Shown: one piece after another, positions 54,797-62,983 of the stretch | How the letters are laid out: each line of letters starts with the position of its first letter | Numbering within the stretch: position 1 is the stretch's first letter | Source: Mycobacterium sp. | GTDB taxonomy: Bacteria > Actinomycetota > Actinomycetes > Mycobacteriales > Mycobacteriaceae | Direction of reading: 5' to 3' | Length of the DNA stretch: 64,000 nucleotides | NCBI GenBank assembly: GCA_031292665.1 | Contig: JARLGR010000033.1 | Coordinates: 1 to 64,000, forward strand | The notes under the pieces: model-generated | The model's input: only the letters and a program-made list of their open reading frames with translations | What the model was told of the DNA's origin: nothing | Databases searched by the model: none | Program-made: the position numbers and the translations under genes

Positions 54797-55621
54797 TCAG
54801 GGCGGTCCGAACGCGTAGCGGTGGTATTGGGACATGTCGGCCAGCGCGGGAAACAGCGACATGATGCCGCCCATAACGTGGTAGGCGCGCGGCAGCCGCG
54901 CGAAGGTGTCCGATTCGAACCACCGCATCCAGGCCAGCAGCCGGGTGCCGGGGACCGCGTCGAGGATTTCGCCGGGCCCGTTGATGCCCCAGCGCAGCGT
55001 TGATCCGGATCGGCGCACCACCGTGTTGCTCCACTGCGACTTGATGGCGAGCCGGTTGAAGGCGTCGAATTGCAGCTCGCCACCGGAGAACCGGTCGACG
55101 ACCCGCCGCAGTAAGGCGATGCCGTCCTGTTCGCTGAGGTACATGGTCAGGCCCTCGGCGATCATCAGCGCGGGCCGGTCGTCGGGTATGGCTTTCAGCC
55201 AGGAAGGGTCGGTGACCGACGCCGCGACGACATGGCATTGGTCTGCGACGGGGTAGAGGCGGGTGCGCAGCTCGGCGACCTCGGGGTAGTCGACGTCATA
55301 CCACTCAACTCGCGGACTCGGCTGGAGCCGGAAATAGCGGCCGTCCAGCCCGCAGCCTACGTGCAGGACGATGGCGTCGGGATGCACGGCCAAAAATTTC
55401 CGATTCCAGCTGTCGAAGTGCGCGGTACGGGACGTCACCGACGGCGAATTACGCGCCGTGATGGCCGTTTTCGTCCAGTCGTAGTCGATCCGTTGGATGA
55501 TCTCCTTGGCGTAGCGGTCGCCCAGAACGGGGTTCGGGAAGTCGGCGTCCAGCGCCTTGGCGTACAGCGTCGCCAGCGTGGTCTGCGACGGTCCGTGGAG
55601 GTCGACGCGAATGCGTGCCAC
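54797..55621 (-). CDS. TcmP/LCMT-like O-methyltransferase
   Basis: 274 residues with LYAKALDADFPNPVLGDRYA, the SAM-binding VLHVGCGLDGRYFRL, WYDVDYPEVAELRTRLYP and LMIAEGLTMYLSE. This is the polyketide-type O-methyltransferase group, related to but distinct from the three genes at 46-49 kb. As I recall it interrupts the Rv0139-Rv0140 order of H37Rv. It lies between two genes on the same strand and may be co-transcribed. Confidence 0.83.
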   Translation of the reverse strand: MARIRVDLHGPSQTTLATLYAKALDADFPNPVLGDRYAKEIIQRIDYDWTKTAITARNSPSVTSRTAHFDSWNRKFLAVHPDAIVLHVGCGLDGRYFRLQPSPRVEWYDVDYPEVAELRTRLYPVADQCHVVAASVTDPSWLKAIPDDRPALMIAEGLTMYLSEQDGIALLRRVVDRFSGGELQFDAFNRLAIKSQWSNTVVRRSGSTLRWGINGPGEILDAVPGTRLLAWMRWFESDTFARLPRAYHVMGGIMSLFPALADMSQYHRYAFGPP

Positions 55622-55640
55622 GCGGGCGAGCTTATTCGGC

Positions 55641-56681
55641 CTAAGCCTTACTGTCCTGCGTGCTTTGCGTCGTCTTCCGGGCGGTCTTCATCGCGGCCCA
55701 GAACCGGGCCGCCTCGCGGATGGATTCCTCGACCGGGCTCGGCTGCCAGCCCAGCTCGCGTTCCGCCTTGCCGTGGTCGACGGGGGCCTCGGCGCGCATC
55801 ATGCGCACCGACGCCAGGCTCAGTTCGGCGTCCTTGCCGGTGAGCCGCGCCCTCAAGCTGCCCAGCGCACCGAGGGCGTACAGCATCGGCACCGAAATCG
55901 AGCGTCGCGGCGGGGGCACCCCCGCCTCGTCGGCCGCGATCCGCACCGCGTCCGTTAGCGCGATCATCCGTTCGCTGATGAGGTAGCGCTCGCCGACGCG
56001 CCCCCGTTCGGCCGCCAGAATCATGGCCCGGGCGGCATCGTCGACGCCGACGACCTCCAGCTGGATGCCGTCCATCATGAATGGCAGCTTGCCGAAGACC
56101 GCGCCGGCGATGAACGCGCCGTGCGGGGTGCGGCCCCAGTCGCCGCTGCCGTAGGTCGTCGAGACGCACATCGCGACCGCGGGCAACCCCGCCTCGGCGA
56201 CGTACCGCATCACCAGGTTCTCGGCCTGCACCCGGGATTGCACGTAGGCGCTGAGCCCGCGTGAGCCGACGACGTCCTCCTCGGTCGCCACGTGCCCATG
56301 CCGGCGGCCCACCGTCGCGTAGGTGCTGGTGAAGACGAACCGGCGCAGGTTGGCCGTGACGGCGACGTCGAGCACGTTGCGCAAACCCTCGACATTGGTG
56401 CGAAACAGCGGCGACGTGTCGCGCAACCACGCGCGCGTGTCCACGACGCAGTAATACACGTCGTCGACACCGTCCATCGCCTCACGCAGGGTGGCGGTAT
56501 CGAACACGTCGCCGTGAAAGCGTGTCAGCGGAAGGTCGTCGATGGCACGGGTGTTGGCGGTCGGGCGCACCATCGCACGCACGTCACATTTCTCTGATGC
56601 GCCTTTGGCGACCAGCTGCCGCGTCACGTGCGAACCGAGAAATCCGTTGGCGCCGATGACCAGTTTGGGTTTGGTACTCAC
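55641..56681 (-). CDS. NAD(P)-dependent epimerase/reductase (Rv0139-like)
   Basis: 346 residues from a GTG that overlaps the previous stop as GTGA. Signatures LVIGANGFLGSHVTRQLVAK, DVYYCVVDTRAWLRDTSPLF, FVFTSTYATVG and the Tyr-containing SAYVQSRVQAENLVMRY, in which YxxxR replaces the usual YxxxK. It is an extended short-chain reductase of the dihydroflavonol-reductase type. The missing Lys makes catalysis by the standard mechanism uncertain. Confidence 0.85.
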   Translation of the reverse strand: MSTKPKLVIGANGFLGSHVTRQLVAKGASEKCDVRAMVRPTANTRAIDDLPLTRFHGDVFDTATLREAMDGVDDVYYCVVDTRAWLRDTSPLFRTNVEGLRNVLDVAVTANLRRFVFTSTYATVGRRHGHVATEEDVVGSRGLSAYVQSRVQAENLVMRYVAEAGLPAVAMCVSTTYGSGDWGRTPHGAFIAGAVFGKLPFMMDGIQLEVVGVDDAARAMILAAERGRVGERYLISERMIALTDAVRIAADEAGVPPPRRSISVPMLYALGALGSLRARLTGKDAELSLASVRMMRAEAPVDHGKAERELGWQPSPVEESIREAARFWAAMKTARKTTQSTQDSKA

Positions 56682-57211
56682 CGCTGACCACCACCGTTCT
56701 CTTTCATCCAGCGCGCGGCGTCGTCGTCGAGCGTGCCCAGCTGCTGCGCCTTGCGGCACCACTTCATACCCGCCCGCAGGAAGCGCAGCGGGTTGTAGAT
56801 GTCCTCTTGACGGCACCACTGACCGTCGCCGGCGTAGGTGACGATGGAGATGTTCGTCGCGCTGATGACGGTGCCGTCACCGGGGTCTTTCATCGGGTTG
56901 TCCAGTTCGCAGATGATCCGGCCGGTCGACTCGTCGATGACCGACCACAGCGACGGGAAGGCGACCATGTGGCTGCCCGGGAAGGTCGTCATCGTTCGCT
57001 GGATCCAGGTGCGGACCTCTTCGCGGCCGTGCATGGTGCCCATCGCATGCTCGATGTACTCGACGTCCGGCGTGTATTGCTCGACCCAGGCGTCCCAGTC
57101 CCTGATCTCGGCGGCCCGGGCCACCGTCTCTTCGAATTTCTTGAAGGCGGCGGACAATTCGCTGCGAGAAAACGAGGGAGTGGTCGACGGAGTGGTCGAG
57201 GAAGTGGTCAT
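56678..57211 (-). CDS. SnoaL/NTF2-like protein (Rv0138-like)
   Basis: 177 residues. It has ELSAAFKKFEETVARAAEIR, DWDAWVEQYTPDVEYIEHAM, GTMHGREEVRTWIQRTMTTF and LDDDAARWMKENGGGQR. The fold family is SnoaL-like; members can be ketosteroid isomerase- or dehydratase-like, but no catalytic residues can be named. It is coupled to the epimerase gene by a GTGA overlap, so the pair probably works on one substrate. Confidence 0.82.
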   Translation of the reverse strand: MTTSSTTPSTTPSFSRSELSAAFKKFEETVARAAEIRDWDAWVEQYTPDVEYIEHAMGTMHGREEVRTWIQRTMTTFPGSHMVAFPSLWSVIDESTGRIICELDNPMKDPGDGTVISATNISIVTYAGDGQWCRQEDIYNPLRFLRAGMKWCRKAQQLGTLDDDAARWMKENGGGQR

Positions 57212-57313
57212 CGTGCGGCGGACCCCTGCCTGAGATTCGGTTTTGGCGCAACGTGGCGGCTCATCGGCGGAGTGTAGCCTGGGCTTCACTGAAGCCGGGT
57301 AGGAGGACAAGCA

Positions 57314-57838
57314 ATGACAACGCAGAAAGCAATACTCGCCGGCGGCTGCTTTTGGGGCATGCAAGAGCTGATCCGCAGACAGCCGGGTGTGGTATCGACC
57401 CGGGTCGGCTACTCGGGCGGGGACGTCCCGAACGCGACGTACCGCAACCACGGCACACACGCCGAGGCTATTGAGATCGTCTACGACCCGGCGGTCACCG
57501 ATTACCGGGCGCTGCTGGAGTTCTTCTTCCAGATTCACGATCCGACAACGAGGAATCGGCAGGGCAACGACCGCGGAACGAGTTACCGATCCGCCATCTT
57601 CTACACCGACGACGAGCAGAAGCGCATCGCGCTGGACACCATCGCCGACGTCGAGGCGTCCGGCCTGTGGCCGGGCAAGGTCGTGACCGAGGTCAGCCCG
57701 GCCGGGGAATTCTGGGAGGCCGAGCCGGAGCACCAGGACTATCTGCGGCGCTACCCCAGCGGGTACACCTGCCACTACGTGCGGCCCGGCTGGAAGCTGC
57801 CGCGGCGGGCATCCTCAACGTTGGGCGCGGACAACTGA
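57314..57838 (+). CDS. msrA: Peptide methionine-S-sulfoxide reductase A
   Basis: 174 residues with catalytic [10 protein letters not shown] (Cys12), [29 protein letters not shown], and [20 protein letters not shown] near the C-terminus. It reduces methionine-S-sulfoxide in proteins using thioredoxin. The ATG follows GTAGGAGGACAAGCA. Position and orientation match Rv0137c. Confidence 0.95.
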   Translation: MTTQKAILAGGCFWGMQELIRRQPGVVSTRVGYSGGDVPNATYRNHGTHAEAIEIVYDPAVTDYRALLEFFFQIHDPTTRNRQGNDRGTSYRSAIFYTDDEQKRIALDTIADVEASGLWPGKVVTEVSPAGEFWEAEPEHQDYLRRYPSGYTCHYVRPGWKLPRRASSTLGADN

Positions 57839-57846
57839 CGGCGGCT

Positions 57847-59166
57847 TCAGCGCCGTCGCACCACGATTCGCCCGCCATCCTTCGGGGTGTAGGCAACACC
57901 GCGACCGTGCCACCGCTCCCCCGGCGCGGTGGTGGTCTCAATGGTGAAGTGGCCCAAAACCGTTCGCAGCACCACGTCCATCTCCATGTTGGCGAACGCC
58001 GCCCCCAGACACCGCCGCGCGCCACCGCCGAACGGAATCCACGCGAACGCGGATGGCTTGTTTCCGATGTGCCGCTGCGGGTCGAAGCGGTCCGGGTCGG
58101 GAAAGACGGCGGGGTCGTCGTGGATCTGCGCGATGCTCACCAGCAGTGAGTCCCCGCGGGGAATGACCCACTCCCCTAGTTGGAACACCGGCGGGTAGAC
58201 GCGGCGGGCGGCGAAGTCGATGACCGTCCTGGCCCGCTGGACTTCCAGAATCGTCGCCTGACGTAGCTCGTCGCCCCCGCTGTCAGCCTCCTCGACCAGG
58301 GCCGCCAGCAGGTCGGGGTGGCGGCTCAACCGCTCGAACGCCCAGCCCAGCGTGGAGGCCGTTGTCTCGTGCCCCGCGGCCAGCAAGGTGAGCAGTTCGT
58401 CACCAATGTCCTTGCGGGACATAATTGTCCCGTCGTCGTAGGTGCTGCGCAGCATCAGCGCGAGCACGTCGGTGCGGTCGGCGAAATGCGGGTCCGCCCG
58501 CTCGGCATCGATGAGCCTGTCGATGACGACGTCGTACTGGCGGCGCCACGCATCCAGCCGGCCCCACGGGCTGTAGCGCCCATAGTTCCGTGTGGGCTTC
58601 GGCATCGCCGCCATGCGCGAGCCCAGCGTGACCCACGGCGGGATGAGGCGGCGCAGCTCGTCAAGCTCGGCGCCCTCGGCCCCGAAGACCGCGCGCAGGA
58701 TGGCGTTCAGCGTGATGTGCATCATCGACGGCAGCGTTGCGAACGGCCGGCCCTCCGGCCATCCGGCCGTCTCGCGCAGCGTCTCATCTTCGATGATGGC
58801 CTCGTAGTTCTTCATGCTCTTGCCGTGGAACGGCGGGGCCAGCAGGCGGCGCCGCCGGCGGTGCTCGTCGCCGTCGAGCGCGAAGATGGACCCGGTGCCG
58901 AACAGCCGGCTCAGATTGGGCTGAATGTTGCCGAGTTCCTCCGGGCTGGTGGTGAAGATCTGCTTCGCGAGCTGCGGGTCGGCCACCACCACGACCCGGC
59001 CGTAAATCGGGAGGTTCAGCGTGAAGACTCGCCCGTTGCGGCGGGCCAGCCGCTGGATCATCCCCCGCCGTGACATCGCAAAACCCATCCCCACCAAGAA
59101 CTTCGGAAGGCGGACCGCCGGGGGCAACCTCACGGCGGCGGGCGCGGCGGTGGCTACTTCGCTCAT
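57847..59166 (-). CDS. cyp138: Cytochrome P450, CYP138-like
   Basis: 439 residues from the ATG at 59166. It has the I-helix AGHETTASTLGWAFERLS, the ExxR-containing region near EVQRARTVIDF, and the heme loop FGGGARRCLGAAFANMEMDV with the Cys ligand. The substrate is unknown. It is divergent from the TetR gene at 59280, with matching palindromes between them. Length is close to M. tuberculosis CYP138. Confidence 0.9.
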   Translation of the reverse strand: MSEVATAAPAAVRLPPAVRLPKFLVGMGFAMSRRGMIQRLARRNGRVFTLNLPIYGRVVVVADPQLAKQIFTTSPEELGNIQPNLSRLFGTGSIFALDGDEHRRRRRLLAPPFHGKSMKNYEAIIEDETLRETAGWPEGRPFATLPSMMHITLNAILRAVFGAEGAELDELRRLIPPWVTLGSRMAAMPKPTRNYGRYSPWGRLDAWRRQYDVVIDRLIDAERADPHFADRTDVLALMLRSTYDDGTIMSRKDIGDELLTLLAAGHETTASTLGWAFERLSRHPDLLAALVEEADSGGDELRQATILEVQRARTVIDFAARRVYPPVFQLGEWVIPRGDSLLVSIAQIHDDPAVFPDPDRFDPQRHIGNKPSAFAWIPFGGGARRCLGAAFANMEMDVVLRTVLGHFTIETTTAPGERWHGRGVAYTPKDGGRIVVRRR

Positions 59167-59195
59167 GACGGTGACGCTCCCAATTTCTCCCGGGT

Positions 59196-59211
59196 GGTAC
59201 GACGGTGTACC
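59196..59211. promoter_or_regulatory. Palindrome GGTAC-N6-GTACC, copy 1
   Basis: GGTAC (59196-59200), six bases, GTACC (59207-59211), 29 bases upstream of the CYP138 start. Repeated at 59230-59245 with the same spacing. A TetR dimer site is the natural reading. Confidence 0.6.
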
Positions 59212-59229
59212 GCATGCCTTTCCCGGCAC

Positions 59230-59245
59230 GGTACTCTGTGGTACC
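59230..59245. promoter_or_regulatory. Palindrome GGTAC-N6-GTACC, copy 2
   Basis: GGTAC (59230-59234), six bases, GTACC (59241-59245), 34 bases centre-to-centre from copy 1 and 34 bases upstream of the TetR start. A degenerate third element (GGTGC, CGTACT, GACC) follows near 59257. Confidence 0.6.
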
Positions 59246-59279
59246 AGAGCTGACAAGGTGCCGTACTGACCGAAAGGGG

Positions 59280-59915
59280 ATGCCGGCCGTGATTGCAGCG
59301 GTGCGAGCGGCCGCCGGCGATGCGGCGATCGGCCCGTCGGCTGAGCCAGATGCATTCCGGCTGCGCCTGCTCGACGGCCTCGCGGCCTCGATCACCGAGC
59401 GTGGCTACCGCGCGAGCACGGTCGCCGACATCGTCCGTAACGCGCGCACATCCAAGCGGACGTTCTACGACCGGTTCGCCAGCAGGGAGGAGTGTTTCCT
59501 CGAGCTGCTGCGAGCCGATGTCGAAAAACTGGGCGAGCGCATCGCCGCGGCTGTCGATCCGCAGGCTGATTGGCACCGGCAGATCAGTCAGGCGGTCGAC
59601 GCCTATGTCGGGCATATCGAATCGCGGCAGGCGATCACCCTGAGCTGGATTCGGGAACTCCCCTCGCTCGGTGCCGTCGCCCGCCCCGTCCAGCGTCGCG
59701 GCCTGCAGCTGTTGTCCAGCCTGCTGATCGATCTCAGTGCCAGCCCGGGGTTCCAGCGTGCCGAGCTGCCACCGCTGACGCCGCCGCTGGCCGTGATCCT
59801 GCTGGGTGGTCTGCGTGAACTGACCGCGCTCGCCGTCGAAGACGGCCGTCCCGTGCGGGAGATCGTCGAGCCGGCCGTGGACGCGTCCATCGCCCTGCTC
59901 GGCCCGCGAGTTTAG
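59280..59915 (+). CDS. TetR-family regulator (Rv0135c-like)
   Basis: 211 residues from an ATG behind GAAAGGGG. Helix-turn-helix LLDGLAASITERGYRASTVA, then DIVRNARTSKRTFYDRFASR. The ligand domain begins ECFLELLRADVEKLGE. It is divergent from the CYP138 gene across 113 bases that hold two copies of one palindrome, so control of both genes by this protein is likely. Confidence 0.88.
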   Translation: MPAVIAAVRAAAGDAAIGPSAEPDAFRLRLLDGLAASITERGYRASTVADIVRNARTSKRTFYDRFASREECFLELLRADVEKLGERIAAAVDPQADWHRQISQAVDAYVGHIESRQAITLSWIRELPSLGAVARPVQRRGLQLLSSLLIDLSASPGFQRAELPPLTPPLAVILLGGLRELTALAVEDGRPVREIVEPAVDASIALLGPRV

Positions 59916-59951
59916 GCTCATCGCAGACCCCTCAGCGAATTGGAGACTGCG

Positions 59952-60164
59952 ATGCGGCTATCGACCCGAAACCAGCTCAAAGGCACCGTCACCGAGGTGG
60001 ATCTCGGCAGTGTGATGGCCATCGTGAAGGTCAAGCTCGAGGGCGGCGATCAGATCGTCACGTCCTCGATCACCAAGGACGCCGCGACGGACCTCGGTCT
60101 CAAGGTGGGCCAGCCGGCGACGGTGTTCATCAAGTCCACAGAGGTCACCATCGGCGTCGAGTAG
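59952..60164 (+). CDS. Molbindin-type TOBE domain protein
   Basis: 70 residues: MRLSTRNQLKGTVTEVDLGS, VMAIVKVKLEGGDQIVTSSI, DLGLKVGQPATVFIKSTEV. This is a single Mop/TOBE domain, which as an oligomer binds molybdate or tungstate and buffers it in the cell. The ATG follows TTGGAGACTGCG. It stands alone behind the TetR gene. Confidence 0.88.
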   Translation: MRLSTRNQLKGTVTEVDLGSVMAIVKVKLEGGDQIVTSSITKDAATDLGLKVGQPATVFIKSTEVTIGVE

Positions 60165-60171
60165 CTGACGC

Positions 60172-60225
60172 GCGGCAGCTTTCGGGTTTCGCGACACTGA
60201 AACCACACACACGAAACGCCGGAAA
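60172..60225. terminator. Weak convergent terminator candidate
   Basis: Between the molbindin gene and the convergent ephF gene, TTTCGGGTTTCG and CGAAACGCCGGAAA can pair with small gaps around a loop of about 20 bases. There is no U-run. It could serve both genes, but the pairing is imperfect. Confidence 0.3.
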
Positions 60226-60238
60226 ATGCCGCAGCAGT

Positions 60239-61129
60239 TCATGTTTCGGCGCGCAGGAAGGCGCGGAGCCGGTCGAGCACTAGCTCGGGCGCCTGCTCGA
60301 CGATCCAGTGGCCGACGCCGTCGACCAGTTCGACCTCGAAATCGCTTATCCGGTCGGCATATCCGTTGAGCAAGTCCGGGACGAGCACCGGATCCTCGGT
60401 GCCGGTCAGCCAGCGGACCGGGACGTCGACACGAGCTTTGTCGTATTCGCCGCGCAGCCAGCGCGCCAACTCCCTGGTCTGGAAGGTGCGATACCACCGC
60501 GAACCTGCCACCGCATGCCCGGGCTCGCGCATGCAGTCGATGTAGAAACGCACGTCCTCGTCGGGCGCCAGGAAGCCCCCACCCACCCACGACGCCAGGG
60601 CCCGGTAGAAGCGGGCGCTGGGATCGCTGATCAGCCGCGGCCCGATCACCGGCAGCAGGATGGGGATCTGGTACCAGAACCGCCACAGGTTGCGGACCAG
60701 CGACAGGTCGCGCTGCACCCACGGCGCCACGGTGTTCATCCCGAAGAACCCGCTCACCTTCTCCGGATGGCGCAGCATCATGATGAACGCGACGGGGCCG
60801 CCCCAGTCGTGGGCGACGAGCTTGACCGGCGCGACGCCCAAGCGGTCCAGCACGCCGGCCAGGTCGTCGGCCATGTCGTTCTTGCGATAGCTCGACCGGG
60901 GAGCCGAACTCCAGCCTGCGCCGCGCAGGTCGGGACACAGCACCCGGTAGCCGTCGGCGGCCAGCGGACCGATCACCTCGTGCCACTCCCACCAGTTTTG
61001 GGGAAAGCCGTGCACCAGCATGACCGGGGGTCCACCGGCCGGCCCCGCGTCCGCGACGTGGATCGTGACACCATTTCCCAGATCCACGTACCTGTGTTCG
61101 ACACCGTCCAGGACGGGCATAGTGACCAT
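60239..61129 (-). CDS. ephF: Epoxide hydrolase EphF-like
   Basis: 296 residues with the alpha/beta hydrolase order MLVHGFPQNWWEWHEVIGPL, CPDLRGAGWSSAP, the nucleophile LVAHDWGGPVAFIMM (Asp), LTGTEDPVLVPDLL and the final VDGVGHWIVEQAPE with the catalytic His. It opens epoxides to diols. Starts at 61129 and 61120 are both possible. It lies 17 bases after the sulfotransferase gene in the same orientation. Position matches Rv0134. Confidence 0.88.
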   Translation of the reverse strand: MVTMPVLDGVEHRYVDLGNGVTIHVADAGPAGGPPVMLVHGFPQNWWEWHEVIGPLAADGYRVLCPDLRGAGWSSAPRSSYRKNDMADDLAGVLDRLGVAPVKLVAHDWGGPVAFIMMLRHPEKVSGFFGMNTVAPWVQRDLSLVRNLWRFWYQIPILLPVIGPRLISDPSARFYRALASWVGGGFLAPDEDVRFYIDCMREPGHAVAGSRWYRTFQTRELARWLRGEYDKARVDVPVRWLTGTEDPVLVPDLLNGYADRISDFEVELVDGVGHWIVEQAPELVLDRLRAFLRAET

Positions 61130-61146
61130 GTCTACAGAACCTAGCG

Positions 61147-62379
61147 CTACGCGAGGAACCGCTCGACGTATGGTGCGAATCGGGCACGCAGACCGTCCTC
61201 GGTCAGCCCGAACATCTCGCACGAGGTTTCGACGTTGCCGAGCCGGCCGCGTCGGTGGCCTTCCAGGTAGCCGGTGACAGCCGTCCGTACTTCCTCCGTG
61301 AAAGGCTCACCGGCCAGGGCGTACACGCAATCCGCGACGCCGGGTTCGTCGGCCATGAAGTCGTCGAATCGGAGATCGATCGAGCGGTCCGGCCCGATGA
61401 CGCCGCGGTCGCGGACGAGCGTGGTGAGCATGCGTTCGAGACGGTCGATCCAGGACGCCGCGATCTGCACCACGGGCACCGCTGACCGGTGCATCCGTGC
61501 GGAGTAGGTGATCATTGCGATCATCGACAGCGCCACCGGCACCGGGTCGCGGTGCGTGAACACGACGATGCTGCCGGGGAAGACCCGATCCAGCACCGGC
61601 ACCTGCTCGAGATGTTGCGGTGACTTCAGCAGCCAGCGCCGCCCCCCGCGCAGGAACTGCATCGCCTTGAGTTGCCTGGCGAGGTATTCGTAGTGCGGCG
61701 TCTGGTCGTGGGACTGGTAGTACTCGCGCCAGCGCGGCACGTCGCCGAGCGTCTCGAAGAGCATCGTCGAGAAGTCGTTGGCGAGCAGTTGGATCTCTTC
61801 GTGCACGTGGTCGGTGGTCATCTCGTGCATCAGCGGGAAATAGGGCATCACGGTGTTGATCACCCCGACCCCGACGTCCATCCGCGTCCGCCGCGGGTCC
61901 GGCTCGATCCCCGCCTCGGCGGGCAACGGGAACGGTTCGACGCTTTCCCAGTAAGGCATGGTGCGGAAGGTGGGCGGCGCCGCCAGCAGGTTGTGCAGGT
62001 GGGTGGTGCCCGTGCGGGGCAGGCCGGCGATCACCACCGGTGGTTGCAGTTCTATGTCGTCGATCTCGGGATGGCGGCTGACCAGGTCGGCCAGCAGCAG
62101 GCGGTTCTTGAGCAGCTGCAGCAGTTGCGCGTAGAAGTTGACCGTTCCGGCCGCGTGCAGCCCGTCGATCTCCCGCAGGGCGGCGAGATAGACGTCCAGC
62201 CGTTGTCGGTAGTCGTCGGGTCCGAAATCGTGCAGGCCGGTGTCGGCGCTGGCTTGCGCGTGCAGCGCGTCGGCGTCCAGCGGACAGGCCGGGGCCATCG
62301 TGGCCATCATGTCGAGGATCTGCCGGGCTTCCGGACTGAACCGCGGCGAGGCGAGGTCGTCGAGACGGACTGCGTTCAC
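61147..62379 (-). CDS. Sulfotransferase family protein
   Basis: 410 residues from a GTG. The PAPS 5'-phosphosulfate loop is PVVIAGLPRTGTTHLHNLLA, the 3'-phosphate site region is VVFTHRDPVPVALSMIAMI, and WLLKSPQHLEQVPVLDRVFP lies between, a pattern typical of the mycobacterial Stf-like family. It would move sulfate from PAPS to a lipid or small hydroxyl compound. It is divergent from a TetR gene across only 28 bases. Confidence 0.87.
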   Translation of the reverse strand: MNAVRLDDLASPRFSPEARQILDMMATMAPACPLDADALHAQASADTGLHDFGPDDYRQRLDVYLAALREIDGLHAAGTVNFYAQLLQLLKNRLLLADLVSRHPEIDDIELQPPVVIAGLPRTGTTHLHNLLAAPPTFRTMPYWESVEPFPLPAEAGIEPDPRRTRMDVGVGVINTVMPYFPLMHEMTTDHVHEEIQLLANDFSTMLFETLGDVPRWREYYQSHDQTPHYEYLARQLKAMQFLRGGRRWLLKSPQHLEQVPVLDRVFPGSIVVFTHRDPVPVALSMIAMITYSARMHRSAVPVVQIAASWIDRLERMLTTLVRDRGVIGPDRSIDLRFDDFMADEPGVADCVYALAGEPFTEEVRTAVTGYLEGHRRGRLGNVETSCEMFGLTEDGLRARFAPYVERFLA

Positions 62380-62390
62380 GGCGACTTATG

Positions 62391-62408
62391 TTACTTTCAG
62401 TTTCGTAA
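62391..62408. promoter_or_regulatory. TTAC-N10-GTAA inverted repeat between sulfotransferase and TetR genes
   Basis: The 28-base divergent gap holds TTAC (62391-62394), ten bases, GTAA (62405-62408), the second arm touching the TetR ATG. There is no room for a ribosome-binding site, so the TetR mRNA may be leaderless. A bound repressor here would block both genes. Confidence 0.4.
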
Positions 62409-62983
62409 TGGCAGTGGATTTTGGGCGACCCCGCGACCCCCGTATCGACGGTGCGGTGCTGCGCGCAACCGTCGAACTGCTCGCCGAAACCGGTTACCCC
62501 GGGTTGTCCGTCGCCGCCATCGCCGAACGGGCCGGCACCAGCAAGCCCGCGATCTACCGCCGCTGGCCGAGCAAGGCGCACCTGGTGCACGAGGCTGTCT
62601 TTCCGATCGGCGCCGCGACCGCGATCCCGGATACCGGATCACCGCCCGACGACCTGCGTGAGATGGTCCGCCGCACGACGGCCGTGCTGACGACACCGGC
62701 CGCGCGCGCGGCGCTGCCGGGACTGGTCGGGGAGATGGCGGCGGATCCCAGTTTGCACTCGGCGCTGTTGGAGCGGTTCGCCGGCGTCATCTCCGGCGGC
62801 CTCGCCGAGTGGCTGGTGAGCGCCGCGACCGCGGGCAGGGTCCGGACCGACGTGACCGCGGCGGACCTGACCGAAGCGGTTGCCGGCATCACGCTGCTGG
62901 GCCTGCTCACCCGCGCACAGGAACTCGACGCGGCGTGGGTCGATCGCACCACCGGGTTGCTCCTGAAAGGAATAAGCGCATGA
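62408..62983 (+). CDS. TetR-family regulator
   Basis: 191 residues: FGRPRDPRIDGAVLRATVEL, LSVAAIAERAGTSKPAIYRR, WPSKAHLVHEAVF, the TetR helix-turn-helix of the PksA type. The C-terminal domain contains ALPGLVGEMAADPSLHSALL, common in this group. It overlaps the next gene by four bases (ATGA) and is divergent from the sulfotransferase. Confidence 0.88.
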   Translation: MAVDFGRPRDPRIDGAVLRATVELLAETGYPGLSVAAIAERAGTSKPAIYRRWPSKAHLVHEAVFPIGAATAIPDTGSPPDDLREMVRRTTAVLTTPAARAALPGLVGEMAADPSLHSALLERFAGVISGGLAEWLVSAATAGRVRTDVTAADLTEAVAGITLLGLLTRAQELDAAWVDRTTGLLLKGISA

